Shown in pieces: positions 1 through 7,791 of a stretch of DNA of 22,994 bases (within the stretch, counting starts at the first letter, position 1; each line of letters opens with the position of its first letter). The notes beneath the pieces were generated by a model. It did no database searches, was not told where the DNA came from, and saw only the letters and a list, made by a program, of their open reading frames with translations. Position numbers and translations under genes: made by a program. Source of the stretch: Candidatus Aquidulcis sp. (GTDB lineage: Bacteria; Chloroflexota; Anaerolineae; Anaerolineales; E44-bin32); assembly GCA_020723365.1 (NCBI GenBank), contig DYJB01000020.1, positions 1 to 22,994 of the forward strand, in the 5' to 3' direction.

Positions 1-308
1 CTTCGTTTGGCCGTGACACGGCGACGCCACTTCTCGGTCCCGTTGGAGTTCAACGCAAACAGTAGTCCTCCGCGGCCGGTGAAGTACACGGTCCCGTCCT
101 GGGCCAGCGCCGCAAGGAGCATGCGCACCTCGCGCGCCCGGCTGGCCCCGGCGCTCAGCGGCTCACCCGGATCCATGCGCACCAGCCCCAGCAGAACCAC
201 CTCGGCCGCCAGGGCGTGCGCCAGGGCTACGGCTCTGGATGAATCGCAGCCGTAGACGACCGGAACGAGCACGCGGCGCATGCTGCCGAGAGCGCGCTTG
301 CGGCTCAT
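1..308 (-). CDS. Partial UspA-like protein running into a PQQ-propeller-like repeat (possible chimera)
   Basis: The frame begins at an ATG overlapping the TGA of the upstream glycosyltransferase (ATGA), so the start and coupling look real. It stays open to the window edge. The first 55 or so residues resemble the N-terminal half of a universal-stress (UspA-fold) domain: a first beta strand RRVLVPVVYGC, an alanine-rich helix, then the strand EVVLLGLV. From about residue 65 the sequence changes to DGTVYFTGRGG followed by LLFALNSNGTEKW, the signature of a PQQ/WD-like beta-propeller blade. A UspA domain is normally about 140 residues and does not break off there into a propeller. The most likely explanation is an assembly chimera at a contig edge, though a true fusion or recombination is possible. 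The start is well supported; the product name is not. Confidence 0.5.
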   Translation of the reverse strand, partial: MSRKRALGSMRRVLVPVVYGCDSSRAVALAHALAAEVVLLGLVRMDPGEPLSAGASRAREVRMLLAALAQDGTVYFTGRGGLLFALNSNGTEKWRRRVTAKR

Positions 309-1537
309 GGCTCGATCAGCGGCGCAATGCAGCGGGCGTACACCGCCTCCCAGGTGGACTGGCGCCAGGCGCGCGCCCGCAGAGAGTGATCCGGATAGCA
401 GCGCAGCCGTTCGACGATGCGGCCGGCGATGTCCTGCGGCTCGTCGTCCAGGCCGAAGTAGGCGACCTCGCCGCCCCCCAGCTCGCGCAGCGTCGGGATG
501 TCGGCACAGAAGGCCGGGAGGCGGTGGAAGGCCGCCTCCAGCAGCGGGATGCCAAAACCCTCTTCCTTGCTCGGCAGGAAGAGCAGGTCGGCGATTTGGT
601 ACAGGTCGGCGATGACCTCGTCCGGCAGGAAGCCTTCCCGGACCTCCGCCAGAAAGTGGGTGGCGCCTTCCAGGCGCAGCTCCCCACGCAGGGCCAGCAG
701 CCGCTCGAAGTAGCCGGCGTTGGCCGGGTTGTGCGGTCCTGGCGGGCCCGTGACGATCAGCGCCGCCTCGGGGAAGGCGCGGCGCAACTCGGCCAGCACA
801 CGCAGCGCCAGCTCGATGTTCTTGCGCGGCGTCAGGCGCACCGGGAGGAGCAGGATCGGATCGGCGCGGTCGAGGTGCAGCCGGTGGATCAGGTCTAGGG
901 ACTCAGGCTCGAGCTTGAGCAGTCGGGCGGCATCGACGCCGTTGGGAACGACGGCAATCTGCTCAGCCGGGATGCGCAGCAGCTGCGCCAGCTCGAGCCG
1001 GCGGGTGGCCGAGACGACTACGTGTTCGGCGCCCCAGTCGGTGCGCAGCAGGTCCCAGGGGTACCCCGGGTGCAGCTCGGATTGGTAGCGTGGGGTCGTC
1101 CAGGCCAGGTCGTGGTGCCACAGGATCAGGCGGCGCAGGGCGCCGGAGCGCTGCAGGTTGCGGAGGGCGGCGGTGAGGGCGAGGTTCTTGTGGAGCGAGC
1201 AGACATTATGGGCGATCGTGACGTCGGCCGACTCGAGTTCCTTTCGCAACGCGGACTCGAGATCGGAGGTGAGGCGTTCCAGTTCCGGAGGAGATCGCTC
1301 AGCGTCCATCTCGGCTTTGAGGGCCTCGACGCGCGGGTGCCGCGAGTCGGCCAGGGGCAGCGACACGAAGGGGACGGGCAGGCAGGCCTGCTCGCCACGT
1401 CCGGCGACAATGCGCACGTCATGCCCGGCGGCGGCCATCAAGCGGGCATGGTGGGCGAGCACGGATTCCACGCCTCCGACGACGGGAGGAGCAGAGTAGT
1501 GCAGAAGAGCGATGGAAATGCGCGGCGACGTCATCAC
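305..1537 (-). CDS. Glycosyltransferase family 4 (GT-B fold)
   Basis: The 410-residue protein has the size and order of a GT4 glycosyltransferase, which moves a sugar from a nucleotide-sugar donor to an acceptor in the cytoplasm or at the inner membrane face. The N-terminal acceptor domain carries the glycine-rich turn PPVVGGVE near residue 17. The C-terminal donor domain begins after VPNGVD (about 197-202), has the PVRLTPRKN segment (about 232-240) that usually holds donor-phosphate contacts, and contains the family motif EEGFGIPLLEA (about 325-335). A second Met follows the first, so the start could be 3 bases later. An extended -10 box lies about 20 bases upstream. The downstream UspA-like frame overlaps by 4 bases. 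The sugar and acceptor cannot be told from the sequence. Confidence 0.88.
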   Translation of the reverse strand: MMTSPRISIALLHYSAPPVVGGVESVLAHHARLMAAAGHDVRIVAGRGEQACLPVPFVSLPLADSRHPRVEALKAEMDAERSPPELERLTSDLESALRKELESADVTIAHNVCSLHKNLALTAALRNLQRSGALRRLILWHHDLAWTTPRYQSELHPGYPWDLLRTDWGAEHVVVSATRRLELAQLLRIPAEQIAVVPNGVDAARLLKLEPESLDLIHRLHLDRADPILLLPVRLTPRKNIELALRVLAELRRAFPEAALIVTGPPGPHNPANAGYFERLLALRGELRLEGATHFLAEVREGFLPDEVIADLYQIADLLFLPSKEEGFGIPLLEAAFHRLPAFCADIPTLRELGGGEVAYFGLDDEPQDIAGRIVERLRCYPDHSLRARAWRQSTWEAVYARCIAPLIEP

Positions 1538-1557
1538 AGGTCCGCCCGTGTGCGCCT

Positions 1558-1566
1558 AGTATAGCA
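1558..1566 (-). promoter_or_regulatory. Extended -10 promoter element for the glycosyltransferase
   Basis: The minus strand reads TGCTATACT, an extended -10 box with one mismatch to TATAAT. There is no good -35 hexamer 16-17 bases upstream, which fits an extended -10 promoter. The predicted start near 1551 gives a leader of about 14 bases. The same nine bases form the -10 of the binding-protein promoter at 16164-16172. Confidence 0.5.
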
Positions 1567-1567
1567 G

Positions 1568-1596
1568 GCGAGGCGCGCCCGGGCCTGGCGCCTCGC
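1568..1596 (-). terminator. GC hairpin downstream of the DUF4230 gene
   Basis: Perfect nine-base arms GCGAGGCGC and GCGCCTCGC (1568-1576 and 1588-1596) enclose an 11-base loop. It lies 100 bases after the DUF4230 stop and directly before the glycosyltransferase -10 box. No T tract follows, so termination is inferred from stem strength and position only. Confidence 0.4.
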
Positions 1597-1696
1597 ATCC
1601 GCCCGTGCGCAACCGCAGGGATCCGCCCGTGCCGTCGGGGGAGACTGCCAGGAGCAGTCCGCCCGGCCTACGGGCGAAGGTGAACGGAGCTCTGGA

Positions 1697-2398
1697 TCAG
1701 GGGGTGGCCGTCGCCGCGGGAGCAGGGAGCGCCTCCCCTTCGACAACGAAGATGACGTCCGGGATGTTCAGGGCGCGCAACAGGCGGTAGAGGGCGCTCT
1801 CGGCGTTCACCCGCGCCTGCTCGAGGATGCCATCCTCGAGCGCGGCCTGGCGGATCTCGTCCTCGGCCGCCTTGCGCGCGGCGGCCTCGAGCGTGAGGTC
1901 GCCGCGCGTGAGCAGGCCGGTGTCGCGGTCGTAGACGTAGGAGCGCTCATTGTCGAGGGTGGCGACGAAGACCTCCGGCGCCGGCAGCCTGAGGTAGGCG
2001 CGGCCCTGCTCATCGAAGCGGATGTCGTCCGGCGTCACCCGATCCAGATCGACTCCGGCGATGACCACCCCGTGGGCGATGAACAGCAGCCGGTCGCCGA
2101 AGAGGAAGCCCAGCGCCCCCTGCCCCGTCTCGGCCGTGATGACCTTCTCGACCGTGTACTGGATCGTCTCGAGACGGGCAAGCGAGCGCACCTCGCGCAC
2201 GATCGTCACCGGATCGGGGAGGATGGTCGGGGTCGGGTGCAGGATGTCCGCCACCTGCGTGCCCACCCCGGCCGAGAGCTCGCCCACCGGGCGCACAGCA
2301 TTCTCGACGGTGCGCACGACGAGCACCGAGCCGACGACGACGGCCGCGGCGGCCAGCAGGCCCAGCACGAGCAGGACGATCAGGATGTTCTTGGCCAT
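1697..2398 (-). CDS. DUF4230 family membrane-anchored protein
   Basis: The 233-residue protein starts with one hydrophobic segment (about residues 4-28) and no signal-peptidase or lipobox motif, so it is probably anchored by its N-terminus. The rest matches the DUF4230 layout: a region beginning PTIVREVRSLARLETIQYT-like, the segment TVEKVITAE, a beta-rich core with ADVDL/LRLPAPEVF-type strands, then a charged helix and the ending ALYRLLRALNIPDVIF. The family is common in Chloroflexota and Bacteroidota and has no firm biochemical role. The last residues form a short Pro/Ala/Thr tail. The start is the first ATG; it lacks an SD and sits just below a -10 box, suggesting a leaderless message. The upstream neighbour is divergent. 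Confidence 0.82.
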   Translation of the reverse strand: MAKNILIVLLVLGLLAAAAVVVGSVLVVRTVENAVRPVGELSAGVGTQVADILHPTPTILPDPVTIVREVRSLARLETIQYTVEKVITAETGQGALGFLFGDRLLFIAHGVVIAGVDLDRVTPDDIRFDEQGRAYLRLPAPEVFVATLDNERSYVYDRDTGLLTRGDLTLEAAARKAAEDEIRQAALEDGILEQARVNAESALYRLLRALNIPDVIFVVEGEALPAPAATATP

Positions 2399-2404
2399 AG
2401 GGCC

Positions 2405-2410
2405 ATTCTA
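2405..2410 (-). promoter_or_regulatory. Candidate -10 box for a leaderless DUF4230 transcript
   Basis: The minus strand reads TAGAAT, one mismatch from TATAAT, ending seven bases before the A of the DUF4230 ATG. The start site would therefore fall on or beside the start codon. No SD-like sequence precedes the ATG, in agreement with leaderless translation. No convincing -35 is seen. Confidence 0.4.
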
Positions 2411-2552
2411 CCGCGCCGGCCGGGGAATGAATTCGTAGGTTGGCCGTAAGGTGGCCCGGCAGGACCCTTGGCTATGCTTGGATGCAAGTGTCTGAGGCGC
2501 CCCTCCCGGGCGCACCTCCAAGCACTCACACCTGTACGTGAGGGATGCCTCC

Positions 2553-4730
2553 ATGAAGAAGACTGCCCTGACCTGCCTCGGGATCGTGTTGGCTCTTGCG
2601 GTTGTCTGCCTGATCGGCGCGGGGGCAATGTTCGCCGCCAAGCTGTGCCCGCCCCAGGGCCCGTGGCCCATGCCGCCCTGGTGCGAGGGAGGCGTGTCCC
2701 TGCCGGGGCTCCCGGGCCTGCCGGTTTCGCCGGGGATCCCGCAAGCCGAGGACTCGTTCACCTACTACCGGCCCGGCGAGATCACCGGATTGCTCAACGG
2801 ACCTGTCTTTCTGATCAGCCCGCATTTCGGAAAGCCCGAGACAATGATTCCTTCGACCGGCGCGGGCTGGGCGTCCCTGAAAGAGGACGCCTGGTCACCC
2901 CAGGCCGTGCGTCTGCTTCACGCTCGGGGGCTGCACCTGCTCGGTGCGAGCATGACCATCCGGCACCTCAACCTCGACGCCGCCGATCCGCACCCCGAGA
3001 TGGCGGCCCTCGACCTGGACGGCAACCCGATCCCGCTCGCCAAGCCCGGCATGCAGGGCTTCCTCGAAGGCGAGTTCTTCTACAGCATCTTCGATCCCGC
3101 CTGGCAGGAACGGCTTCTTCAGCAGGGGCGGGCCTTCGTCGACATGGGCGCCGAGGGTATCGTCATGGACGAGCCCAACACCTACGGCTCGCTGATCTTC
3201 GAGGCCGGAGGCTCATTCGACGAGCACTCCCTGGCCGGGTTCCGCGAGCACCTGGCGGGCAAGTACGACGCGGTGGAGCTCAAGGATCGCTTTGGCATTG
3301 AAGATGTGGCCTCCTTCGACCTGCGCCGCCATATCCTGGACAACGGGCTGCGTGACACCTGGAACGCCAGCGACCAGAACCCATCGCTCCTGACCTATGA
3401 GTTCTTCCGCTTCCAGAATCAGGGCGCCGACGCCTTCCTGCGCCGCTTCGCAACGGAATTGCGGGACTATGCCCGCACGGAGTACGGCCGCGACTTCGTC
3501 TTTTCGTTCAACGCCAGTCCTCTATACGACTTCTCCCGCTTCCTGCCCGTCGACTACCTCGACTATCTGACCGGCGAGATGTTCTACTTCGCCTCCGGGC
3601 ACACTCGGGCGGCCCTGGTCGCCAAACTGGCCAAGGCCGCCTCGCCCGCCAAGGTCATGCTCCTGAGCGAGGTCTCGCACGACCGCGGCGAGCTCCCCGC
3701 CCGGACGGCCAACCTGTTCAAGTACATGTTCGCCGACATCTACTCGTCATCCGGGGCAGGCATGATCCTGCCAACCGACGGCGTGTACACGATGCGTGGT
3801 GGGTCCTACGTCCAGCCCTTCGTTCAGACCGATCTGGCCGAGGCGGAGCGCTACGTCGGCTTCATGAACGAGCACCCCGGGCTCTTCGACCTGCCCGAGC
3901 CCGCCCGCGTGGCCGTCGTCCACTCCGCCGCCTCGTACATCTCCAACCGGCTCCCCACGCAGGAGCGGCTGTGGGGATCGTCCGAGACGATGGCCGTGAT
4001 GGAGGTGCTCCTGAACGAGCGCGTGCCCTTCGCCATGCTGACCTCTGGAGACGGCTGGTGGGCGGACGGCAGCCTGAGCCTGGAAGGCCTGAGCGCCTAC
4101 GACCTCGTTCTGCTGCCCAATGTCCAGCTGATTTCGGACGACGAAGTCGAGGCCTTGCTCGAGTACGTCCGCCAGGGCGGTGTGGTGCTGCAGGTCAACG
4201 ATTTCGGGACCTACGATCTGGAGGGCGCCCCGGCGGCGCGGGAGGATCTGGCGACCCTGCGCGGTCCCGGCGCCCACACCCTCGGGCAGGGCACGTGGCA
4301 CACGCTCGGTCTGTGGGAGGAACTGGGCCGCTACCGCTGGAACGAGGCCGAGAAGCGCAATGTGCTGCCCACCGAGCACTCAGCCGACGACCCGGCGGCG
4401 GTGGCCCTGCGGTCGGCGCTGCAGGCTCATCTCGAGCCCGAGGTCACCTCGGATGCGCCGATCACGGTCGGCATCCGCCGCTACGGCGACGGGCAGCGCT
4501 GGGTCCTGCACCTGGTCAACTACGACTACGATCCGACGAGCGATGAGTTCGTGCCGGCCGGCGCCTTCGAGGTGAGCCTCGACACCGGTGGGCTGGCCGT
4601 CGCCTCGGCCCGGCTGTATGACTTCGAGTCTGCCAGCGTGACGGAGATCCCGGTGGCCCTGGAGGGCACCCGGGCCGCGTTCACGATCCCGTCGCTGTAC
4701 GCGTACGCCGTCGTCGAACTGCTCCCCTGA
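2553..4730 (+). CDS. Secreted glycoside hydrolase-like protein with GH42-type layout
   Basis: The 725-residue protein opens with MKK and a long hydrophobic stretch (about 5-29), so it is exported or membrane-anchored. A Pro/Gly-rich linker follows to about residue 65. Residues 70-430 look like a TIM barrel: strand PVFLISPHF, the acidic site GIVMDEPNTYG (D206, E207) and the later strand VMLLSEVS (E373), both possible catalytic acids. Residues 450-560 resemble the Rossmann-like trimerisation domain of GH42 beta-galactosidases (ARVAVVHS, DLVLLPNV, EYVRQGGVVL). The end (635-725) is beta-rich. It may act on polysaccharide outside the cell, but the exact family and substrate are not certain. The ATG at 2553 is preferred over a GTG at 2538 because GTGAGG then serves as its SD. 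The gene stands alone between a divergent gene and a hairpin. Confidence 0.68.
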   Translation: MKKTALTCLGIVLALAVVCLIGAGAMFAAKLCPPQGPWPMPPWCEGGVSLPGLPGLPVSPGIPQAEDSFTYYRPGEITGLLNGPVFLISPHFGKPETMIPSTGAGWASLKEDAWSPQAVRLLHARGLHLLGASMTIRHLNLDAADPHPEMAALDLDGNPIPLAKPGMQGFLEGEFFYSIFDPAWQERLLQQGRAFVDMGAEGIVMDEPNTYGSLIFEAGGSFDEHSLAGFREHLAGKYDAVELKDRFGIEDVASFDLRRHILDNGLRDTWNASDQNPSLLTYEFFRFQNQGADAFLRRFATELRDYARTEYGRDFVFSFNASPLYDFSRFLPVDYLDYLTGEMFYFASGHTRAALVAKLAKAASPAKVMLLSEVSHDRGELPARTANLFKYMFADIYSSSGAGMILPTDGVYTMRGGSYVQPFVQTDLAEAERYVGFMNEHPGLFDLPEPARVAVVHSAASYISNRLPTQERLWGSSETMAVMEVLLNERVPFAMLTSGDGWWADGSLSLEGLSAYDLVLLPNVQLISDDEVEALLEYVRQGGVVLQVNDFGTYDLEGAPAAREDLATLRGPGAHTLGQGTWHTLGLWEELGRYRWNEAEKRNVLPTEHSADDPAAVALRSALQAHLEPEVTSDAPITVGIRRYGDGQRWVLHLVNYDYDPTSDEFVPAGAFEVSLDTGGLAVASARLYDFESASVTEIPVALEGTRAAFTIPSLYAYAVVELLP

Positions 4731-4767
4731 CCGGTCCCGGACCGGCGCACCGCAGGCGAAGCCAAGG

Positions 4768-4797
4768 GGTCCGCCATCCCGATCGGGGTGGCGGACC
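4768..4797 (+). terminator. Strong hairpin after the secreted hydrolase
   Basis: Thirteen-base arms (4768-4780 and 4785-4797) pair fully apart from one G-T wobble, around the loop GATC. It lies 37 bases after the hydrolase stop and 58 bases before the next gene. A shorter palindrome with arms CCGGTCC and GGACCGG sits at 4731-4745. The tract after the stem is only weakly T-rich, so it is called a terminator on stem strength and position. Confidence 0.6.
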
Positions 4798-4854
4798 GGT
4801 TCCTGGTACAACCCGCCTATGGCCCGGCCTCGTGCCCGGCGGCCAAAATAGGGT

Positions 4855-5856
4855 ATGACCCGCCGCCGCGGACCTTCCGCGTGTGGGACGCTTCTGCTGG
4901 GCCTGCTGCTCGCGCCCGTCCTCCTGGCGCTGGCCGGGGTTGGCCTCGTCCTGGCCGCCGAAGCCATGGGCGTCGACACGCGGGCTTCGGTCGAGGCCGC
5001 CGTGCAGGAAGCGCGCGCCTATGCCGGCCTGGCGCCGGCGACGCCTACGCGCGAGCCGGCCACGCTCACACCTGCACCGTCCTTCACGCCGTTCCTCCCC
5101 CTGGCGGCAACGTCAACCGCCGACGCCCCCACCCCGAGCGTCTCACCTTCGCCGACGGCTACCGAGACGCCGACGGCGACGCCCTCCGAGACGCTCACGG
5201 AGACTCCCACCGCCAGCGGCACGCCCTCCCCGACGCCATCCGCCACGGCCAGTTTCTCCTCCACGGCGCGCGCCAGCGCCACGCCGGCGGCGACCCGCAC
5301 ACGCACCCCCACGCGCACGGCCACGCGCACCCCAACGCCGTCACCTTCGGCAACGCCTGGCCCACCGCCCACCGAGACCCTCGAGGGTCAGCCAACGGAT
5401 ACGGCCGCGCCCCCGACCCCCACCCTCCCGCCGACGGCCTCGACCTGCGACGCCTCGGCCGTCGCCAGCGTCGAGGCGCAGGTGGTTGACCTGATCAACG
5501 CCGAACGCGTGGCGCAGGGGCTGGCAGCCTACACCGTCGACAGCCGGCTGCGGACGGCGGCGAGGGTGCACGCCACCGACATGGCCTGCAATCACTTCAC
5601 CTCGCACACCGGCTCGGACGGCTCATCGGTGCGCGACCGCGTCGAACGGCAGGGCTATAGCTGGTCCTGGATCGGCGAGAACTATTTCGTCGGCGGCGGC
5701 AGCGCGCAGACGGCCTTCAACTGGTGGATGAACAGCACGCCGCACCGGGCCAACCTGCTCAGCCCGAACTACACCCAGTTCGGCGTGGGCTACGTCTATG
5801 ACGCCGACAGCGACTACGGCGGCTACTTCGTGGTCGTCTTTGCCAGGCCGGGGTGA
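4855..5856 (+). CDS. Secreted CAP/SCP-domain protein with a long Thr/Pro linker
   Basis: The 333-residue protein has three parts. Residues 11-35 are a hydrophobic signal or anchor segment after an Arg-rich start. Residues 60-196 are a low-complexity linker of Thr, Pro, Ser and Ala, a usual cell-surface spacer. Residues 205-330 are a CAP (SCP/PR-1) domain: VDLINAERVAQGL at the first helix, the site residues H239 and E275 (IGENYF), and the STPHRANLL motif with H297 before the closing strands. Bacterial CAP proteins are exported; their activity is mostly unknown, with lipid binding or protease roles proposed. The ATG at 4855 lacks a strong SD, so the start is less sure than the domain. The downstream gene is convergent. 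Confidence 0.85.
   Translation: MTRRRGPSACGTLLLGLLLAPVLLALAGVGLVLAAEAMGVDTRASVEAAVQEARAYAGLAPATPTREPATLTPAPSFTPFLPLAATSTADAPTPSVSPSPTATETPTATPSETLTETPTASGTPSPTPSATASFSSTARASATPAATRTRTPTRTATRTPTPSPSATPGPPPTETLEGQPTDTAAPPTPTLPPTASTCDASAVASVEAQVVDLINAERVAQGLAAYTVDSRLRTAARVHATDMACNHFTSHTGSDGSSVRDRVERQGYSWSWIGENYFVGGGSAQTAFNWWMNSTPHRANLLSPNYTQFGVGYVYDADSDYGGYFVVVFARPG
5032..5442 (+). repeat. Low-complexity Thr/Pro-coding repeat
   Basis: About 410 bases encode irregular Thr-Pro, Ser-Pro and Thr-Ala-Thr units of the CAP protein linker. At DNA level there are many short ACG, CCG, ACC and CGC words without a fixed period. Such tracts often change length between strains and can mis-assemble. The frame is open throughout. 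Confidence 0.75.
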
Positions 5857-5911
5857 GGCAGCGCAGACCAGCGAGCGGCGCCCTGGGCTTCGTCCGCCAA
5901 CTCACGCGCAA

Positions 5912-5933
5912 GGCGGCCGCCCTTGCGGCCGCC
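5912..5933. terminator. Hairpin between convergent genes
   Basis: Perfect nine-base arms GGCGGCCGC and GCGGCCGCC flank the loop CCTT. The hairpin lies in the 109-base gap between the convergent CAP and corrinoid-protein genes and could end transcription from both sides. An overlapping alternative stem uses GCAAGG and CCTTGC. There is no clear T tract on either strand. Confidence 0.5.
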
Positions 5934-5965
5934 GCTTGCTGCCGTGGCCTGCGCCACCGTGTGCC

Positions 5966-6607
5966 TTAGCCCGTGGAGGTCAGGGACCGGGCCAGCGATG
6001 CCGCCCGGCTGGCATCGGCGCCGTACGCGTCGGCGCCGATCGACCGGGCGAACTCCTCCGTCAGCGGCGCCCCGCCGACGATGATCTTCACACTCCCGCG
6101 CAGCCCGCAGTCCTCGATGGCCTCGATCACGTCGCGCATGTTCCCCATGGTGGTCGTCAATAGCGCCGATAGTCCGAGCAGATCCGGACGGTGCTCACGC
6201 ACCGCTTCGGCAAACCGTGCCGGAGGCACGTCCGTGCCCAGATCGATGATCTCGTAGCCGGCGCCCTGCAGCATCATCCCCACCAGGTTCTTGCCGATGT
6301 CATGCAGGTCCCCCTGAACCGTGCCGAGGATGACCTTCCCTTTGGCCTTGACCCCTTCTTCGATCAACCTCGGCTTGAGCAACGACAGGCCCACCTGCAT
6401 GGCGCGAGCCGCCACCAGCATCTCCGGGACATAGATCTCACCCTGTTCGAATTGCTCTCCGACCATCGACATGGCCGCGATCAGGCCGCTTTCCAGGATC
6501 TCCTGAGGGGCCAACCCCGCCGCGAGCGCGGCCCCGATGCCGCCCTCGACGTCCTTCGAGCTTCCATCGATCACGGCGTTGCGGATCGTCATCAGCGACT
6601 CATTCAC
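5966..6607 (-). CDS. Corrinoid (B12-binding) protein of the methyltransferase MtaC/MtbC type
   Basis: The 213-residue product matches the small corrinoid proteins that carry a methyl group between two methyltransferases. Residues 1-85 are the helical cap. Residues 90-213 are the cobalamin-binding Rossmann domain with the base-off motif GDLHDIGKNL (D100, H102, G105; H102 is the expected cobalt ligand), then LSALLTTT (about 146-153) and IIVGGAP (175-181). The start is GTG at 6607, with GGTGGAG eight bases upstream; a longer frame reaching 6781 overlaps the transaldolase gene and reads as random sequence. It is the last gene of the minus block, 34 bases after the transaldolase. The only candidate partner in the window is the URO-D-family gene at 16240-17403. 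No reactivase or second methyltransferase is seen. Confidence 0.88.
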   Translation of the reverse strand: MNESLMTIRNAVIDGSSKDVEGGIGAALAAGLAPQEILESGLIAAMSMVGEQFEQGEIYVPEMLVAARAMQVGLSLLKPRLIEEGVKAKGKVILGTVQGDLHDIGKNLVGMMLQGAGYEIIDLGTDVPPARFAEAVREHRPDLLGLSALLTTTMGNMRDVIEAIEDCGLRGSVKIIVGGAPLTEEFARSIGADAYGADASRAASLARSLTSTG

Positions 6608-6641
6608 GGACGCGTCTCCACCACCTGGTTCACCATCCCGC

Positions 6642-7706
6642 TCAGCCCTGCAGCCCGAGCGCACGCCTTCGCTCCCCGGCCACAGCCAGCACCCGCTCCC
6701 AGCTCTTGACGAACTGACTGCGGAAGAGCTCGACCGGCCCGAACTCGGCAAACTCGTCGACGTCAAGCCCCCGGGCGACATAGCCGCGCCGGAAGTCCGG
6801 CAGCTTGGCCTTGAGTTCGTCGATCACCGGCTGCGGAACCGGGTTGTACACGCGATAGACGACGGGCGGATCCTGCTCGATAAGCTTGTCGGCTGTCCCG
6901 CCCCAGTTGATCGTCACCACCAGGTCGCCGCCGACCATCTCGGTGAAATGGTGCAGGCCACGCGCCCCGCCACCGATGAAGGTCACCTTCTGCCCGCGCG
7001 CCTCCACCAGCCGATAGACTTTGCGGGCGATTGCCAGGCCCGCCTGCCACAGGAGGTCATCCGAGATCTGGACCTGCTTGTCCTGGGCATAGGCCTTGAG
7101 GTAGTCATCGTAGATTCCGGCGATGTGCGAGAGGTACATCCTCGGACGCCGGCGGGCCCTGGCCGACGTTCGCTCATACAGATCACACAGCGCCGTGGCC
7201 TGGGCGAAGGCAAAGATCTCCGTCGAGTTGATGGGGACATTCTGGCGGACGAGCGCCTCAATCGCCTTGAGCCCTGGGCGAGTAACCGGCACTTTGATGC
7301 AGACGTTCGGCCCCAGCTCACGGTTCGTCAACCCCTCTAGCTCGATCGTCCGCGCATCGTGCTCGTGGATGGGATCTCCCTGGATGCTGACGTAGCCGTG
7401 TTTCCCCTTCGTCTTCTCGTACAGCGGTCGGAAGCGCTCGGCGATGCCTTGTACCAGCTTGCGTTGCAGGATCGCTTCGGCCTCGCTGTCGTCGTGCGAC
7501 TCGCGGACCGCCTCGTCCAGCAGGGCGCGGGCATAGGCGCCCTCGACCGGATGGTCGATCATCTTCTGGCAGTAGGACGGGTTGGTGGTGCAGCCCACGG
7601 CACCGGCTGCCAGGGCCAGGTCTGCCTCCTCGCGGGTCGGGTTGTTGACCCAGAACTGCGTGGGCGAAAGCGCCGCCACCCTGTGGAAGTAGGTGACCGG
7701 TCTCAT
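6642..7706 (-). CDS. Transaldolase-family protein
   Basis: The 354-residue protein follows the transaldolase barrel: an early FWVNNPT strand, CTTNPSYC (39-46) like the family TTNPS motif, CIKVPVTRPG with K138 as the Schiff-base lysine, then the IFAFAQA strand (164-170) and LSHIAG (192-197). Transaldolases move a three-carbon dihydroxyacetone unit between sugar phosphates, or act as simple aldolases. The sequence is longer than compact TalB-like forms, and the SHIAG segment differs from the usual SPFVGR, so the substrate may not be the classical one. The ATG at 7706 has GGAGG about ten bases upstream. It lies between an SDR and the corrinoid gene, in the same set as a split transketolase, which supports a sugar carbon-shuffling role. 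Confidence 0.82.
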   Translation of the reverse strand: MRPVTYFHRVAALSPTQFWVNNPTREEADLALAAGAVGCTTNPSYCQKMIDHPVEGAYARALLDEAVRESHDDSEAEAILQRKLVQGIAERFRPLYEKTKGKHGYVSIQGDPIHEHDARTIELEGLTNRELGPNVCIKVPVTRPGLKAIEALVRQNVPINSTEIFAFAQATALCDLYERTSARARRRPRMYLSHIAGIYDDYLKAYAQDKQVQISDDLLWQAGLAIARKVYRLVEARGQKVTFIGGGARGLHHFTEMVGGDLVVTINWGGTADKLIEQDPPVVYRVYNPVPQPVIDELKAKLPDFRRGYVARGLDVDEFAEFGPVELFRSQFVKSWERVLAVAGERRRALGLQG

Positions 7707-7791
7707 GTCTCGTGTGCCTCCATGCCGCAAGGGCAAGATTCGTGATCTCGATCGCCGGAATTTCTGGTTCCTGGCCGGCCCTTTCCCACGG

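Larger units (their letters stand above)
1541..1666. repeat. Short direct repeat, three exact copies plus one partial
   Basis: The ten-base word TCCGCCCGTG occurs at 1541-1550, 1598-1607 and 1622-1631, with a nine-base near copy (TCCGCCCGG) at 1658-1666. All lie in the 159-base gap between the glycosyltransferase and the DUF4230 gene. Spacing is irregular (57, 24 and 36 bases), so it is not a tandem array. Function unknown. Confidence 0.6.

Noticed and set aside
2440..2478. Promoter for the secreted hydrolase (TATGCT at 2473-2478)
   Set aside because: The -10 match is poor and the nearest -35-like word is 27 bases away, so it is not reported as a feature.
5032..5442. Possible CRISPR or tandem array
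   Set aside because: The words have no fixed period or spacers; it is the Thr/Pro linker of the CAP protein.
6608..6781. N-terminal extension of the corrinoid protein
   Set aside because: The extra 58 residues are Ser/Gly-rich, overlap the transaldolase gene, and the GTG at 6607 has a good SD.
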